Part shown: positions 17,482-26,052 of the stretch, piece after piece
Position numbering within the stretch: the first letter of the stretch is position 1
Layout: the number at the start of each line of letters is the position of its first letter
Source: UBA6663 sp044226485
GTDB taxonomy: Bacteria; Chloroflexota; Anaerolineae; Anaerolineales; UBA6663
Assembly: GCA_044226485.1 (NCBI GenBank)
Contig: JBGAGY010000018.1
Location: 1-64,000 of the forward strand
Reading direction: 5' to 3'
Length of the DNA stretch: 64,000 nt
Translations under genes and position numbers: made by a program
The notes under the pieces: generated by a model
What the model was told of the DNA's origin: nothing
What the model saw: only the letters and a program-made list of their open reading frames with translations
Database searches by the model: none

Positions 17482-18749
17482 GCACCCTACCCTCTCTGCA
17501 ACGGAGGCTCCCGATCACAGCGCGCCTCGTCGCCGGCGTGATCGCCGTGGTCCTCGGCGGGCTCGCCCTGTTCTGGCTCGTCATGCACCCACCGATGGGC
17601 GACCTCGCGCTGATGACGGTCTTCCTGTCGGTCACGGCTCTGGCCTCGGTGCTGGCCGGCTACGCTGCCTATCGCCTGCGCTGGCTCCAACGCGCGCCTG
17701 GCCTGCGCTGGGCCATCATCGGCACGTACGCCCTGTCGAGCGCGCTGACGTTCATCAACGTCTGGCTGACGGCGCGCCTCATGTTCACCAACGAACACGA
17801 TCTGCAACTGGCCACGGTGCTTCTGATCTTTGCGAGCGGGATCGCCGTCGCGCTGGGCTTCTTCTTCGCCGAGGAGATCACGGGGCGCATCCGCTCGTTG
17901 AGCGAGACGGCGCGCGGCCTTGCCCGCGGTCGGCTGGATCTGCGCGCGCCGGTCGCAGGCCGGGACGAGGTGGCCGCGCTGGCGCTGACGTTCAACGACA
18001 TGGCGGCCCAGCTTGAAGCGGCCGACGAGAAGCAGCGCGAGCTCGATCGGCTGCGGCGCGACCTGATCGCCTGGGTCGGCCATGACCTGCAGACGCCGCT
18101 GGCGTCTGTGCGTGCGATCGTCGAGGCCCTCGCCGACGACGTCGTCGACGACCCCGCGACGGTCAAGCGCTACCTGGCGACCGCCCAGCGCGACATCGAG
18201 TCGCTCTCGAGCCTGATCGACGATCTGTTCCAACTCGCGCAACTGGATGCCGGCGGCCTGACCCTCGAGCCGACCACGGCCGAGGTCTGCGACCTCCTCT
18301 CCGACACGCTCGAATCGTTCAGGCCCCTGGCCGCCAGCCGCGGCGTCACACTGGATGGCGCCTGCCACGACGCTGGCGTCGCGACGCTTGATGTGCGCCG
18401 GATCGGGCGCGTGCTGGCCAATCTCGTCGGCAATGCCCTCGACCACACGCCTTCAGGCGGGACCGTGAGCGTCAATGGCACGAGGCAGGGACGTTTCGTA
18501 CGAATCGATGTGAACGACACGGGCAGCGGCATCTCGCCAGAGGATCTGCCTCATATCTTCGATCGCTTCTATCGGGGGGAACCGGCGCGCCCGCGCACGA
18601 CGGGGGGCGCCGGCCTGGGGCTGGCCATCGCCCGCGGCCTTGTCGACGCGCACGGCGGCCGGATCGGCGTGACGTCGAGGCCAGGCTCGGGCGCGACGTT
18701 TTCGGTGGAGCTTCCGATCGACGGTCCGCCCGGCCGCCCGCGTCCCTGA
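17478..18749 (+). CDS. Membrane sensor histidine kinase
   Basis: 423 residues, overlapping the regulator gene by 4 bases (ATGA). Four or so N-terminal membrane helices (20-165) form the input region, with no large extracellular loop. HAMP follows (ITGRIRSLSETARGLARGRL), then HisKA with the phospho-His in WVGHDLQTPLASVRAIVEAL, and HATPase_c with NLVGNALDHTPSGG, DTGSGIS and GAGLGLA. It should phosphorylate the upstream regulator. The signal is probably sensed within the membrane; identity unknown. Confidence 0.88.
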
Positions 18750-18769
18750 CCGTTAAGGCGCCCCACCCT

Positions 18770-19531
18770 TCACGCCCGGCTCCTGGCCGGAGGATCGACG
18801 CGTTTCAGAACAGCCACAAGCGCTCGATACGTCGTCAGGCCGACCACGGCTACCGCAGCGAACCAGTACACCATGCGCATTGGGGCCAGCACGGTGTCGG
18901 TGCCGCTGAACAGACCGTGGATCAGCACGAGGCCGAACACGCCGAAGTTGAGGAAATGGATCAGGCGCCAGACTCTGTGCCCGATCACGCGGCGGACGTA
19001 ATAGCTCAACGTGATCGGCGCGATCAACCACAACGCGATCTGACCCAGGCCGACCCAGAACGGCCGATACTCGCCGCTTGCGAACGGCATCAGGATCTGG
19101 CCGAGCGTGTAACCGACGTATTGGTCACCGAGCAAAGCCAACGCATGCACGAGGCCGAAGACCAATCCCAATAGCGCCGTATGTTCATGGAGCGCCACGT
19201 ATGTCGGGCCGCCCGGCCAGGCTCGCGTGGCCTTGTTCGTGATCCCGAGACCCAACACCATCGAGGCTGTGATCAACCCGAACGCCACGAAACTCGACGC
19301 CCGCGAGAGATACCAGAAGGCCTTGGGCGTCGCGCCCCAGGCCGAGGCCCAGATGATCGACAGGCTCTCGGGCCAGATCACCAGAACGGCCACGCCAAGC
19401 AAAACTGCAGCGATGACGCTGCCGATCAGCACGCCGAACGGCGCGACGGCCAGCGCAGCCTGCTCGAGCGTGTCGAGCCAGCCGTCCTCGCGCGGAGGAC
19501 CTGATCGGGAAGAGGAGGACAGTGAACTCAT
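18770..19531 (-). CDS. Ferric-reductase-like transmembrane haem protein
   Basis: 253 residues with about six membrane helices of the ferric-reductase/cytochrome-b class. Histidine pairs placed to bind two haems are in ALHEHTALLGLVFGLVHAL and WRLIHFLNFGVFGLVLIHGL. No FAD or NAD domain follows, so electrons must come from a partner. Its start overlaps the apbE stop, so it is co-transcribed with an FMN transferase gene; a flavin-linked transmembrane electron path is plausible. It differs from the nearby MsrQ in length and has no MsrP-type partner next to it. Confidence 0.8.
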   Translation of the reverse strand: MSSLSSSSRSGPPREDGWLDTLEQAALAVAPFGVLIGSVIAAVLLGVAVLVIWPESLSIIWASAWGATPKAFWYLSRASSFVAFGLITASMVLGLGITNKATRAWPGGPTYVALHEHTALLGLVFGLVHALALLGDQYVGYTLGQILMPFASGEYRPFWVGLGQIALWLIAPITLSYYVRRVIGHRVWRLIHFLNFGVFGLVLIHGLFSGTDTVLAPMRMVYWFAAVAVVGLTTYRALVAVLKRVDPPARSRA

Positions 19532-20469
19532 GCCGGCATCGTCAGCCAGGACGAGTTCGGAAAGCCGATCATCCGGCCGTCATCGAGAACCAGGAGCGCT
19601 TGCAGCTCGGGTCGGACTGCCAACCAGGCGCCGGCAGCGTCACTGCCAAGCAGGAAGACTGTCTTGGCGGCCACCTCGGCCGCGCGCAACGTCGGCGCTG
19701 TGACGGTGACGCAGAGCACGTCGGTGGTCGACGGCAGGCCGGTGCGAGGGTCGATGAGGTGGTGGCGCGGCTGCCCATCAACGAGCCAGCGCCGATAGTC
19801 GCGACCCGATGTCGCGACGCCGCCCACGGCCAGCGCGAGCCGCCCGAGATCGGCATCCTGAATCTGCGGGTCGGCGATCGCGATCGGCCAGGCAGAACCG
19901 TCGGCGCGCGCGCCGCTGACGGCGATGTCGCCGCCGGCATCCACAAGCGCCGGCCCGAAGGCGCTCAGTCGACGCGCCGCTTCTTCGGCCGCCCAACCTT
20001 TGGCTACACCGCCAAGATCCAGGCGATAGCCGGGCTCGAGCGTCACAGTCAGTTTGTCGGCGTCGAAGTGGAGCGCCTGGCCGAGCGACAGCGCGACGGG
20101 TCGAGCCGCGACCGCGGGCTGGGGCGAGGCTGACACGCCGTTCGCCTGCTGCACCCATTCGAACGAAAGGGCGTAACCGGCCGCCTCGAGCGAGTCGAGC
20201 ACGAGCGGAGTGACAAGGCCTCCGCTGGCCTGCTCGGCGGCGAGCGAGGCGTGGAGCACATCCCACAATGTCTGGCTGACCACCACAGACGAGCCGGCCA
20301 GCGCGTTGAGACGCATCAATTCGCTATCGGACCGAAAGCGGCTGAGCGCGGCCTCCCAGGCCTCGAACCAACCCGGCACTTGAGAGAGAGCGTCAGCGGC
20401 TTCAGGTGTGTCCGAATCGATCATGGCCGTCATCTGACAACCCATGGCGCGGAAATGCAGGATGGCCAT
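19528..20469 (-). CDS. apbE: FAD:protein FMN transferase
   Basis: 313 residues of the ApbE family, which attaches FMN covalently to Thr/Ser in target proteins using FAD and magnesium. Features: start FRAMGCQMTAMID, RFRSDSELMRLN, LDLGGVAKGWAAE, DAGGDIAVSG and the terminal HHLIDPRTGLPS. The ATG at 20469 has GAGGTG in front; the frame continues far upstream without a ribosome site. No secretion signal is evident, although many ApbE proteins are exported. No protein with a standard FMN-binding domain is in the window. Confidence 0.88.
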   Translation of the reverse strand: MAILHFRAMGCQMTAMIDSDTPEAADALSQVPGWFEAWEAALSRFRSDSELMRLNALAGSSVVVSQTLWDVLHASLAAEQASGGLVTPLVLDSLEAAGYALSFEWVQQANGVSASPQPAVAARPVALSLGQALHFDADKLTVTLEPGYRLDLGGVAKGWAAEEAARRLSAFGPALVDAGGDIAVSGARADGSAWPIAIADPQIQDADLGRLALAVGGVATSGRDYRRWLVDGQPRHHLIDPRTGLPSTTDVLCVTVTAPTLRAAEVAAKTVFLLGSDAAGAWLAVRPELQALLVLDDGRMIGFPNSSWLTMPA

Positions 20470-20473
20470 CTCG

Positions 20474-20872
20474 TCACCTCGACGTTCGCGTGCGTGGCGC
20501 GAAGAAGTTGTTGTTGCCGAAGCCCGGCGGCTGGCGCAGCCCCGGCTGAATGATCGTTTGAGTGGGCGCCGGCGTGACTGTGGGCCGCGGCGTCTGGGTC
20601 GGCACGTTTGTGGCAACGCCGGCCTGACCCGAGTTCCCAGTCGATGTCCTCGGGGTGGCCGAGGGAATCGGGGTCGGTGACCCGACAACCGTCACGTTGG
20701 CGCTGATCTCTTGCGGAGCCGTCGTATCCTGCACTGCCGCAGAAGAAGAGTCCGTCAGCCCGATGAGGGCGCACCCGCCCAGCGCCGCCGCGACGGAGGC
20801 GACGGTGACGGCGGTCTTGGCTGTGGCGATGGCGGCCTCACGCCGCCGATGAGCTTGCTGTCGTGTCGTCAT
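20474..20872 (-). CDS. Small membrane-anchored protein with Pro/Thr-rich linker
   Basis: 132 residues, not recognised. A basic start (RQQAHRRREAA) precedes one hydrophobic segment (VTVASVAAALGGCALIG) with a possible lipobox, then a Thr/Pro-rich linker (TPTPI, TQTPRPTVTPAPTQT) and a short Asn/Phe/Arg tail (FGNNNFFAPRTRTSR). It precedes apbE and the ferric-reductase-like gene by only a few bases, so it is part of that operon. It may be a flavinylation target or scaffold, but no [ST]GA[ST] flavinylation motif is present. Codon use is in line with its neighbours. Confidence 0.6.
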   Translation of the reverse strand: MTTRQQAHRRREAAIATAKTAVTVASVAAALGGCALIGLTDSSSAAVQDTTAPQEISANVTVVGSPTPIPSATPRTSTGNSGQAGVATNVPTQTPRPTVTPAPTQTIIQPGLRQPPGFGNNNFFAPRTRTSR

Positions 20873-21101
20873 GTGTTGTGGCTGGTCAAACCGAAAAGCG
20901 CGTCCTTTCGCGTGAACTTCGGCCAGTTTAGACGGAGTTGGTTCAGTCCCAATTCAGATCTGCCTGAGGGAGTGATAAGGAAACGCTTTTTCGGGGTTTT
21001 TCCGAGGTCGGCGCCGCGTAAGGGTTTCGTCATCGGCCCGCAAGCAGGTTGTCAGGCCTCACTCGTAGGCTGGGACCAACACTCAGCCAAGGAGACGCAC
21101 G

Positions 21102-21752
21102 ATGACAACTCGATCAGGCCTATCCACGCTCGCGATGATAGCGCTGGCACTCGCCGCCTGCGCGCCCGCCGTGGACATGAACGCCACTCAGTCCGCGATG
21201 GACGCCATGCATGCCGAGGAGACGACCACAGCCATGCAATCGATGGCGGCCGACGAAACGCAGACGGCCATGGATGCCATGCACACCACGGAAACCGAGA
21301 CCGCCATGGACACGATGCACGCTACCGAAACACAGGCCGCGATGGAGATGATGCCGTCTGAGACCGAGACAGCCATGCACGCCGAAGAGACCCAAACCGC
21401 GATGGGCGCCATGATGACCATGAGCAGTGGCGCGTTCATGCCGGTCGAGCACAAAGGCACGGGCACTGCGGCCATCGTCGGCTCGATGGACCAGGGCTAT
21501 CAGCTCGAACTGAAGGGCTTCACGGTCGATGATGGCCCCGATCTGCACGTCGTCCTGACCTCGGCGGCCATGATCGACCCGTCGATCACGTCGCTGGCGG
21601 ATGCCGTCGATCTGGGCACGCTGTCGGCCACGCAGGGAGACCTGACGATCCCGATCCCGGCCGGCGCCGACCTGAGCAAGGCGACGGCAGTGGTGATCTG
21701 GTGCGAGCAGTTCAAGGTGCCGTTCACGTACGCGCCGCTCGCGACCCCTTGA
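21102..21752 (+). CDS. DM13-domain lipoprotein with Met/His-rich repeats
   Basis: 216 residues. The lipoprotein signal is ALALAAC. Residues 25-110 are about six imperfect copies of a 12-13-residue unit of the type ETQTAMDAMHAT, rich in Met, His, Thr and Glu. The C-terminal 100 residues match the DM13 domain (GPDLHVVLTSAA, GDLTIPIPAGADLSKATAVV), including the conserved Cys in VVIWCEQF that has been proposed as redox-active. AAGGAG precedes the ATG. It is divergent from the apbE operon. Copper binding by the repeats is speculation. Confidence 0.8.
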   Translation: MTTRSGLSTLAMIALALAACAPAVDMNATQSAMDAMHAEETTTAMQSMAADETQTAMDAMHTTETETAMDTMHATETQAAMEMMPSETETAMHAEETQTAMGAMMTMSSGAFMPVEHKGTGTAAIVGSMDQGYQLELKGFTVDDGPDLHVVLTSAAMIDPSITSLADAVDLGTLSATQGDLTIPIPAGADLSKATAVVIWCEQFKVPFTYAPLATP

Positions 21753-21827
21753 GGCCTCTCCGACCCTCGCCCTGGTGAGCGCCCAGGGCGAGGGTCTACC
21801 ATGTGGCGTCGGCGCCGGGCCAGCGGA

Positions 21828-21833
21828 TACAAT
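21828..21833 (+). promoter_or_regulatory. -10 element implying a leaderless menA mRNA
   Basis: TACAAT ends 6 bases before the GTG at 21840; no ribosome site is present. Confidence 0.55.
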
Positions 21834-21839
21834 CAGGCT

Positions 21840-22751
21840 GTGACCACGACCCTGCCCACACGACCGTCCTTCTGGCGTATCTGGTGGCTTGCGAGCCGGC
21901 CGCGCACGTTGCCCGCGGCCGCCGCTCCTGTGATCGCGGGCAGCGCCCTCGCCTTCTACGCAGGCAGCTTTGCCCTGATTCCGGCGCTGGCGGCCCTGCT
22001 CGGCGCGCTCCTGATCCAGATCGGCACGAACTTCGCCAACGATGTCTTCGATTTCAAGAAGGGCGCCGACACGGCCGAGCGCCTCGGCCCGACGCGCGCC
22101 ACAAGCGCCGGCTGGGTGACGCCGGGGCAGATGCTGGTCGGCATGGTGGCGGCGTTTGGCCTGGCCGCGCTGTGCGGCGTCTATCTCGTCCTCATCGGCG
22201 GCTGGCCGATCGTGCTCATCGGCCTGGCCTCGATCGCAGCCGGCATCGCCTACACGGGCGGTCCCTTTCCGCTCGGCTACAACGGCCTGGGCGACCTGTT
22301 CGTGTTCATCTTCTTTGGATTGGTGGCGGTCGGTGGAACGTACTTCGTTCAAGCCGGCACGCCGACGGCGCTCGTGTGGTGGATCGCCGTCGGGCTCGGC
22401 CTGCTGTGCGTCAACATCATCGTGGTCAACAACCTGCGCGACGTCGAGACCGATCGCAAGGCCGGCAAACGCACGCTTGCCGTTCGGCTCGGGCCGGCGG
22501 CGGCGCGTGGGCAGTACGTGGCCTGTCAGGTGGGCGCGTTCCTGGCTGCCGCGGGCGCCTGGTTGACCCAGACCGGCCCGGCCTGGGTGCTGCTGACCTG
22601 GCTGGCGATCCCACTGGCCGTGCGCTGGGCGCGCGTGGTCGGGCGCGAGAACGGTCGTGCGCTCAATCCGGCGCTGGCCGCCTCGGGCCAGATCGAGCTG
22701 GCTTATGCCCTCCTGGTGAGCGTCGGGCTGGTGCTGGCTCGCTTCTTCTGA
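21840..22751 (+). CDS. menA: 1,4-dihydroxy-2-naphthoate polyprenyltransferase
   Basis: 303 residues, UbiA superfamily, with eight to nine membrane helices. It joins a polyprenyl chain to dihydroxynaphthoate in menaquinone synthesis. The two Asp-rich motifs are NFANDVFDFKKGAD and NLRDVETDRKAGKRTLAVRL. The start SFWRIWWLASRPRTLPAA is typical of MenA. The GTG at 21840 follows a TACAAT -10 by 6 bases. A menaquinone gene fits the redox-gene context, since MsrQ may draw on the quinone pool. A strong hairpin follows the stop. Confidence 0.9.
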   Translation: MTTTLPTRPSFWRIWWLASRPRTLPAAAAPVIAGSALAFYAGSFALIPALAALLGALLIQIGTNFANDVFDFKKGADTAERLGPTRATSAGWVTPGQMLVGMVAAFGLAALCGVYLVLIGGWPIVLIGLASIAAGIAYTGGPFPLGYNGLGDLFVFIFFGLVAVGGTYFVQAGTPTALVWWIAVGLGLLCVNIIVVNNLRDVETDRKAGKRTLAVRLGPAAARGQYVACQVGAFLAAAGAWLTQTGPAWVLLTWLAIPLAVRWARVVGRENGRALNPALAASGQIELAYALLVSVGLVLARFF

Positions 22752-22770
22752 TCCAGCTGCCCTGACAAAC

Positions 22771-22812
22771 GCGCAAGGGCGCGGGATCCTTTCGGATCTC
22801 GCGCCCTTGCGC
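22771..22812. terminator. Bidirectional hairpin between convergent genes
   Basis: 19-bp arms (22771-22789 and 22794-22812) with a single G-U pair and a 4-base loop. It lies after menA and after the convergent small basic gene. A proper T run is lacking on both sides, so efficiency is uncertain. Confidence 0.7.
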
Positions 22813-22837
22813 TTCCCAGACAGGCTCGAAAGTCAGC

Positions 22838-23005
22838 TTATTTCTGGACTTCGGGCGAGTTGGGGCTGATCTTCTTCAGGCGGGTCAGGAGGCGAGTGCG
22901 GGTCTTGCTATCGCGCTCGGCCTGCAGACGGACCTTCAGGGCCTTGACCTTATTGCGCTTGTTGCGGCGCTTGCGGATCTCACGATCGCGTTCAACCATC
23001 GGCAT
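22838..23005 (-). CDS. Small basic protein, unrecognised
   Basis: 55 residues, very rich in Arg and Lys (ERDREIRKRRNKRNKVKALK, TRTRLLTRLKKISPNS), probably binding nucleic acid or the ribosome. It resembles small basic bacterial proteins of DUF6800 type, but I cannot confirm membership. The ATG at 23005 has AGGAG 8 bases before it; a longer frame upstream is only a translation of a 7-bp tandem repeat. A TATACT -10 lies at 23037-23042. Confidence 0.65.
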   Translation of the reverse strand: MPMVERDREIRKRRNKRNKVKALKVRLQAERDSKTRTRLLTRLKKISPNSPEVQK

Positions 23006-23036
23006 GGTGCGTGCTCCTAGAGAGATAGTGGGTCCA

Positions 23037-23042
23037 AGTATA
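23037..23042 (-). promoter_or_regulatory. -10 element next to the heptamer array
   Basis: TATACT on the minus strand. The tandem array begins about 16 bp upstream, so the position of a -35 element falls at its edge. Confidence 0.5.
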
Positions 23043-23057
23043 GCATGGGCGCGCCGC

Positions 23058-23330
<273 letters not shown>

Positions 23331-24668
23331 CTACGGCGAACTCGTCGGTTCAAGCGTCGCGATGGGCGCGGCGGGCCGCTCGGTGCCGTCGGGCGTGGGA
23401 GTGGGCGTGCCGCCCAGCCGGCAGATGTCGCTGCTGGTCTCGTAGGAGCCCTGCACGGTCAGGTTGTCGGGCGCGTACTCGAGCGCCTTCACCAGATACG
23501 TGCGGGCCCTGTCGCATTGCTGGAAGTACGCCAGGAGGTTGCCGTAGGTGTAATAGAACTCGAGGGTGGTGCCGTCCTGCAGCGGCAACCCTTCCACGTT
23601 GTAGGAGACGACATCGCCGCTGGCGAGCGTTTCGGTATAGACGCCGCCTTCGACGGCCAGCTCCATCGAGGCCAGCGCGCCTTCGTAGTTCTTGCGCTGC
23701 ATGTAAAGAAGCGCGAGACGGCCGTGGATGATCGGGTTCTCGGGCTGCAGAGTCAGCGCGTCGTCGAGGTATTGCTGCGCCGTGCCGAGCTGGTCGATCT
23801 GCAGATACGTGCGCGCCAGGTCGAGGTACGGCGTGACGTTGTTGGCGTCGATCGAGATGGCGCGATTGAGGGCCTTGATCGCCTCGCCGAAGTACTGACT
23901 GGCGGCTTCCTTGTTCTGGGCTCTGGCCGCGATAAGACCCAGCTGCCGGTAGTTCAAGCCGATCTGACGATACAGGAAGATCACCTGCGGGTTCAGCAGG
24001 AGCCCGCGCTCGTAGTGCGGGATCGCCTGCTCGTACAGCCCCTGGGCCTCATTCGAGTAGCCCAACGCGTAATGCCCCTCGATCAGTTGCGGATCGAGGT
24101 TGATGGCCTGCTTCGCTTCCTCGAAGGCCTGGTCGTAACGTTCTTGAGCATTCAGGATTAAGGAGTAGTAGGCATGCGCCGGGGCGTAGTTCTGATCGAT
24201 CGCGAGAGCCGATGAGACTTCCTTGGCCGCCTCGTCGATGCTGCCGGCCTTCCACAGCGCCCAGGCCTTGATGGCGTGCGCCTTGACGCTCTTGTCGTCG
24301 ATCAGGATCGCGCGGTTGGCGCTCTGCAGCGCGCCGACCTCATCCTCGTTGAACATCTGCGCGCGCGCCTTCCCGACCCAGAAATCCACGTTGTCAGGCG
24401 TCACCTGAATGGCCAGGTCGTAGGCCGCGACGGCGTCGCCGAACTGGCCAGCGGCAAAGCGCGCCTGGGCTTCTTCGACATACGAACGGACGCTGCGCGT
24501 CGGCGTCGCCGTGGGCTCGAACGGGCGCAACACTTCGCCGGCATCGACCAGCGACTTGTACCAGATCAAGCTGCCGGCCAACGCGGCAAGCAGAACGATC
24601 ACGATTCGAATGGGCGTGATCAGGCTGTCTCGTTTGCGGAGTGGTACTCCGCGAGTCTTCAACCGCAT
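23331..24668 (-). CDS. Membrane-anchored TPR protein
   Basis: 445 residues. One N-terminal membrane helix (about 18-38, IRIVIVLLAALAGSLIWY) is followed by a short linker and some eight TPR units from 50 to about 410 (for example AQARFAAGQFGDAVAAYDLA, HYALGYSNEAQGLYEQAIPH, YLDLARTYLQIDQLGTAQQY). The tail is Pro/Thr-rich. The repeats likely face outward and act as a scaffold. The gene is divergent from another TPR-like membrane protein with similar design. Confidence 0.8.
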   Translation of the reverse strand: MRLKTRGVPLRKRDSLITPIRIVIVLLAALAGSLIWYKSLVDAGEVLRPFEPTATPTRSVRSYVEEAQARFAAGQFGDAVAAYDLAIQVTPDNVDFWVGKARAQMFNEDEVGALQSANRAILIDDKSVKAHAIKAWALWKAGSIDEAAKEVSSALAIDQNYAPAHAYYSLILNAQERYDQAFEEAKQAINLDPQLIEGHYALGYSNEAQGLYEQAIPHYERGLLLNPQVIFLYRQIGLNYRQLGLIAARAQNKEAASQYFGEAIKALNRAISIDANNVTPYLDLARTYLQIDQLGTAQQYLDDALTLQPENPIIHGRLALLYMQRKNYEGALASMELAVEGGVYTETLASGDVVSYNVEGLPLQDGTTLEFYYTYGNLLAYFQQCDRARTYLVKALEYAPDNLTVQGSYETSSDICRLGGTPTPTPDGTERPAAPIATLEPTSSP

Positions 24669-24862
24669 CGTGCACTACCGTCTTTCTCCCCGCCCCCGTT
24701 TATATCGCGCTCACATTAAGCGGGTCAAGCGCTCGTCATAGCCGCCCATATCATAAGGCCAGTGCCGCCCTGAAACCCGGCTGGTGCCCGACGCTTTCCC
24801 AACTGCGGGAACGGGCGCGATCTTGTGATCGTCCTGACACAAAACCGCGCAGGCCGATGGGC

Positions 24863-24868
24863 TATAAT
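24863..24868 (+). promoter_or_regulatory. -10 element of the TPR-like gene at 24918
   Basis: TATAAT, 49 bases before a TTG start that has GGAGAGGA as ribosome site. Confidence 0.55.
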
Positions 24869-24917
24869 CTTTCAAGAACAGCCTGCTTGACAGAAAATCG
24901 AACAGCAGGAGAGGATT

Positions 24918-25991
24918 TTGGAACCCTTGTCGCATGAGTCCGTTGAAGCGCCAGGTGAGGTCGAACGCGCCGGGCCGTCGACGTCGCGCCTGGCACTGAT
25001 CTTCGCCGGGGTGTTGCTCGTGGTGATGGCCGTCGCCGCCTGGGTCGGTTACCAGACCGGTCAGCAATTGCAGGTCTCGCAGGCGCAGTCCACACTCGTC
25101 GCAGACCTCGACACGCAGTGGCGCCTCGCCGAGCAGGATATCGCCGCGGGCCGCGACCGCTTCGCGCTGCAGCGCATCGAGTACATCGTCTCGATCAACC
25201 CCAATTATCCGAACGCCAACGAGCGTCTGGCGCAACTGCGCACCAGCCTCGAAGTGACCGAGCCCGCTCCGACCGTAACGCCCACGCGTCGCCCCGTGTC
25301 AGAGGATCCCGCCACCATCCTGGCCGAAATGCAGCGCTACGCCGGCGAAAGCAATTGGGACGCCGTGATCGATGAGGCCGCGCATCTGCGCATCCTCAAT
25401 CGGGAGTACGAACCCAAGGCCGTCGACCAGCTCCTCTACACGGCGCTGCGCAATCGCGGCCTGGAGCGGATCAAGGGCGACGAGGTCGAGCTGGGCATCG
25501 CCGATCTTGACTATGCAGCCCTGTTCGCCCCGCTCGATCAGGAGGCGTTGAGCTACAAAGAGTACGGGCGCATGTACCTGGCTGGCATCGGCAACTACGG
25601 CCTCAACTGGGCTCGCGCCGTCAGCGCCCTGAGCGAGCTCTACTCGATCGGACCCTACTACAAGAACGCGAACACACTGTTGTACAAGGCCCTGATCGCC
25701 TACGCCCGTGAGCTCGAGGGCTACGGCGACAACTGCCTCGCCGCCGAACAGTATCGCTTCGCTGCCGAAATGGATGCCGGCGCCGAAGGCGCTCTGCAAG
25801 GGACGCCACAGGCGGCCGTCGCCACAGCCGACGTCAACTGTCAGCTGACTCCCTATCCGCCCGTCGCGACGATCGACCCGAACGCCACGGTCGATCCGAA
25901 TGCCACGATAGACCCAGCCGCTACGCCGGATCCTAACGCCACGCCGACGTTGGATCCGGCCATGATCCCGTCCGAGACGCCCGCACCGTAG
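24918..25991 (+). CDS. Membrane-anchored TPR-like protein
   Basis: 357 residues from a TTG start, chosen because GGAGAGGA lies just upstream. A membrane helix at about 24-48 (LALIFAGVLLVVMAVAAW) is followed by a coiled/TPR-like region (DIAAGRDRFALQRIEYIVSI, NPNYPNANERLAQLRTS) and a long helical domain. The C-terminus carries a repeat of the type TIDPNATVDPNATIDP and then Pro/Thr sequence. Probably a surface scaffold paired with the divergent TPR gene. No enzyme motif is visible. Confidence 0.75.
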   Translation: MEPLSHESVEAPGEVERAGPSTSRLALIFAGVLLVVMAVAAWVGYQTGQQLQVSQAQSTLVADLDTQWRLAEQDIAAGRDRFALQRIEYIVSINPNYPNANERLAQLRTSLEVTEPAPTVTPTRRPVSEDPATILAEMQRYAGESNWDAVIDEAAHLRILNREYEPKAVDQLLYTALRNRGLERIKGDEVELGIADLDYAALFAPLDQEALSYKEYGRMYLAGIGNYGLNWARAVSALSELYSIGPYYKNANTLLYKALIAYARELEGYGDNCLAAEQYRFAAEMDAGAEGALQGTPQAAVATADVNCQLTPYPPVATIDPNATVDPNATIDPAATPDPNATPTLDPAMIPSETPAP

Positions 25992-26052
25992 GACGATCGT
26001 TTATGATTGCCGGGGCAACGGCGCCCTGCGCCCGGCCTGGAGGAGATTTGTC

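Noticed and set aside
21120..22352. 410-codon minus-strand frame opposite the DM13 gene and menA
   Set aside because: It spans the spacer between two well-supported genes on the other strand and has no domain.
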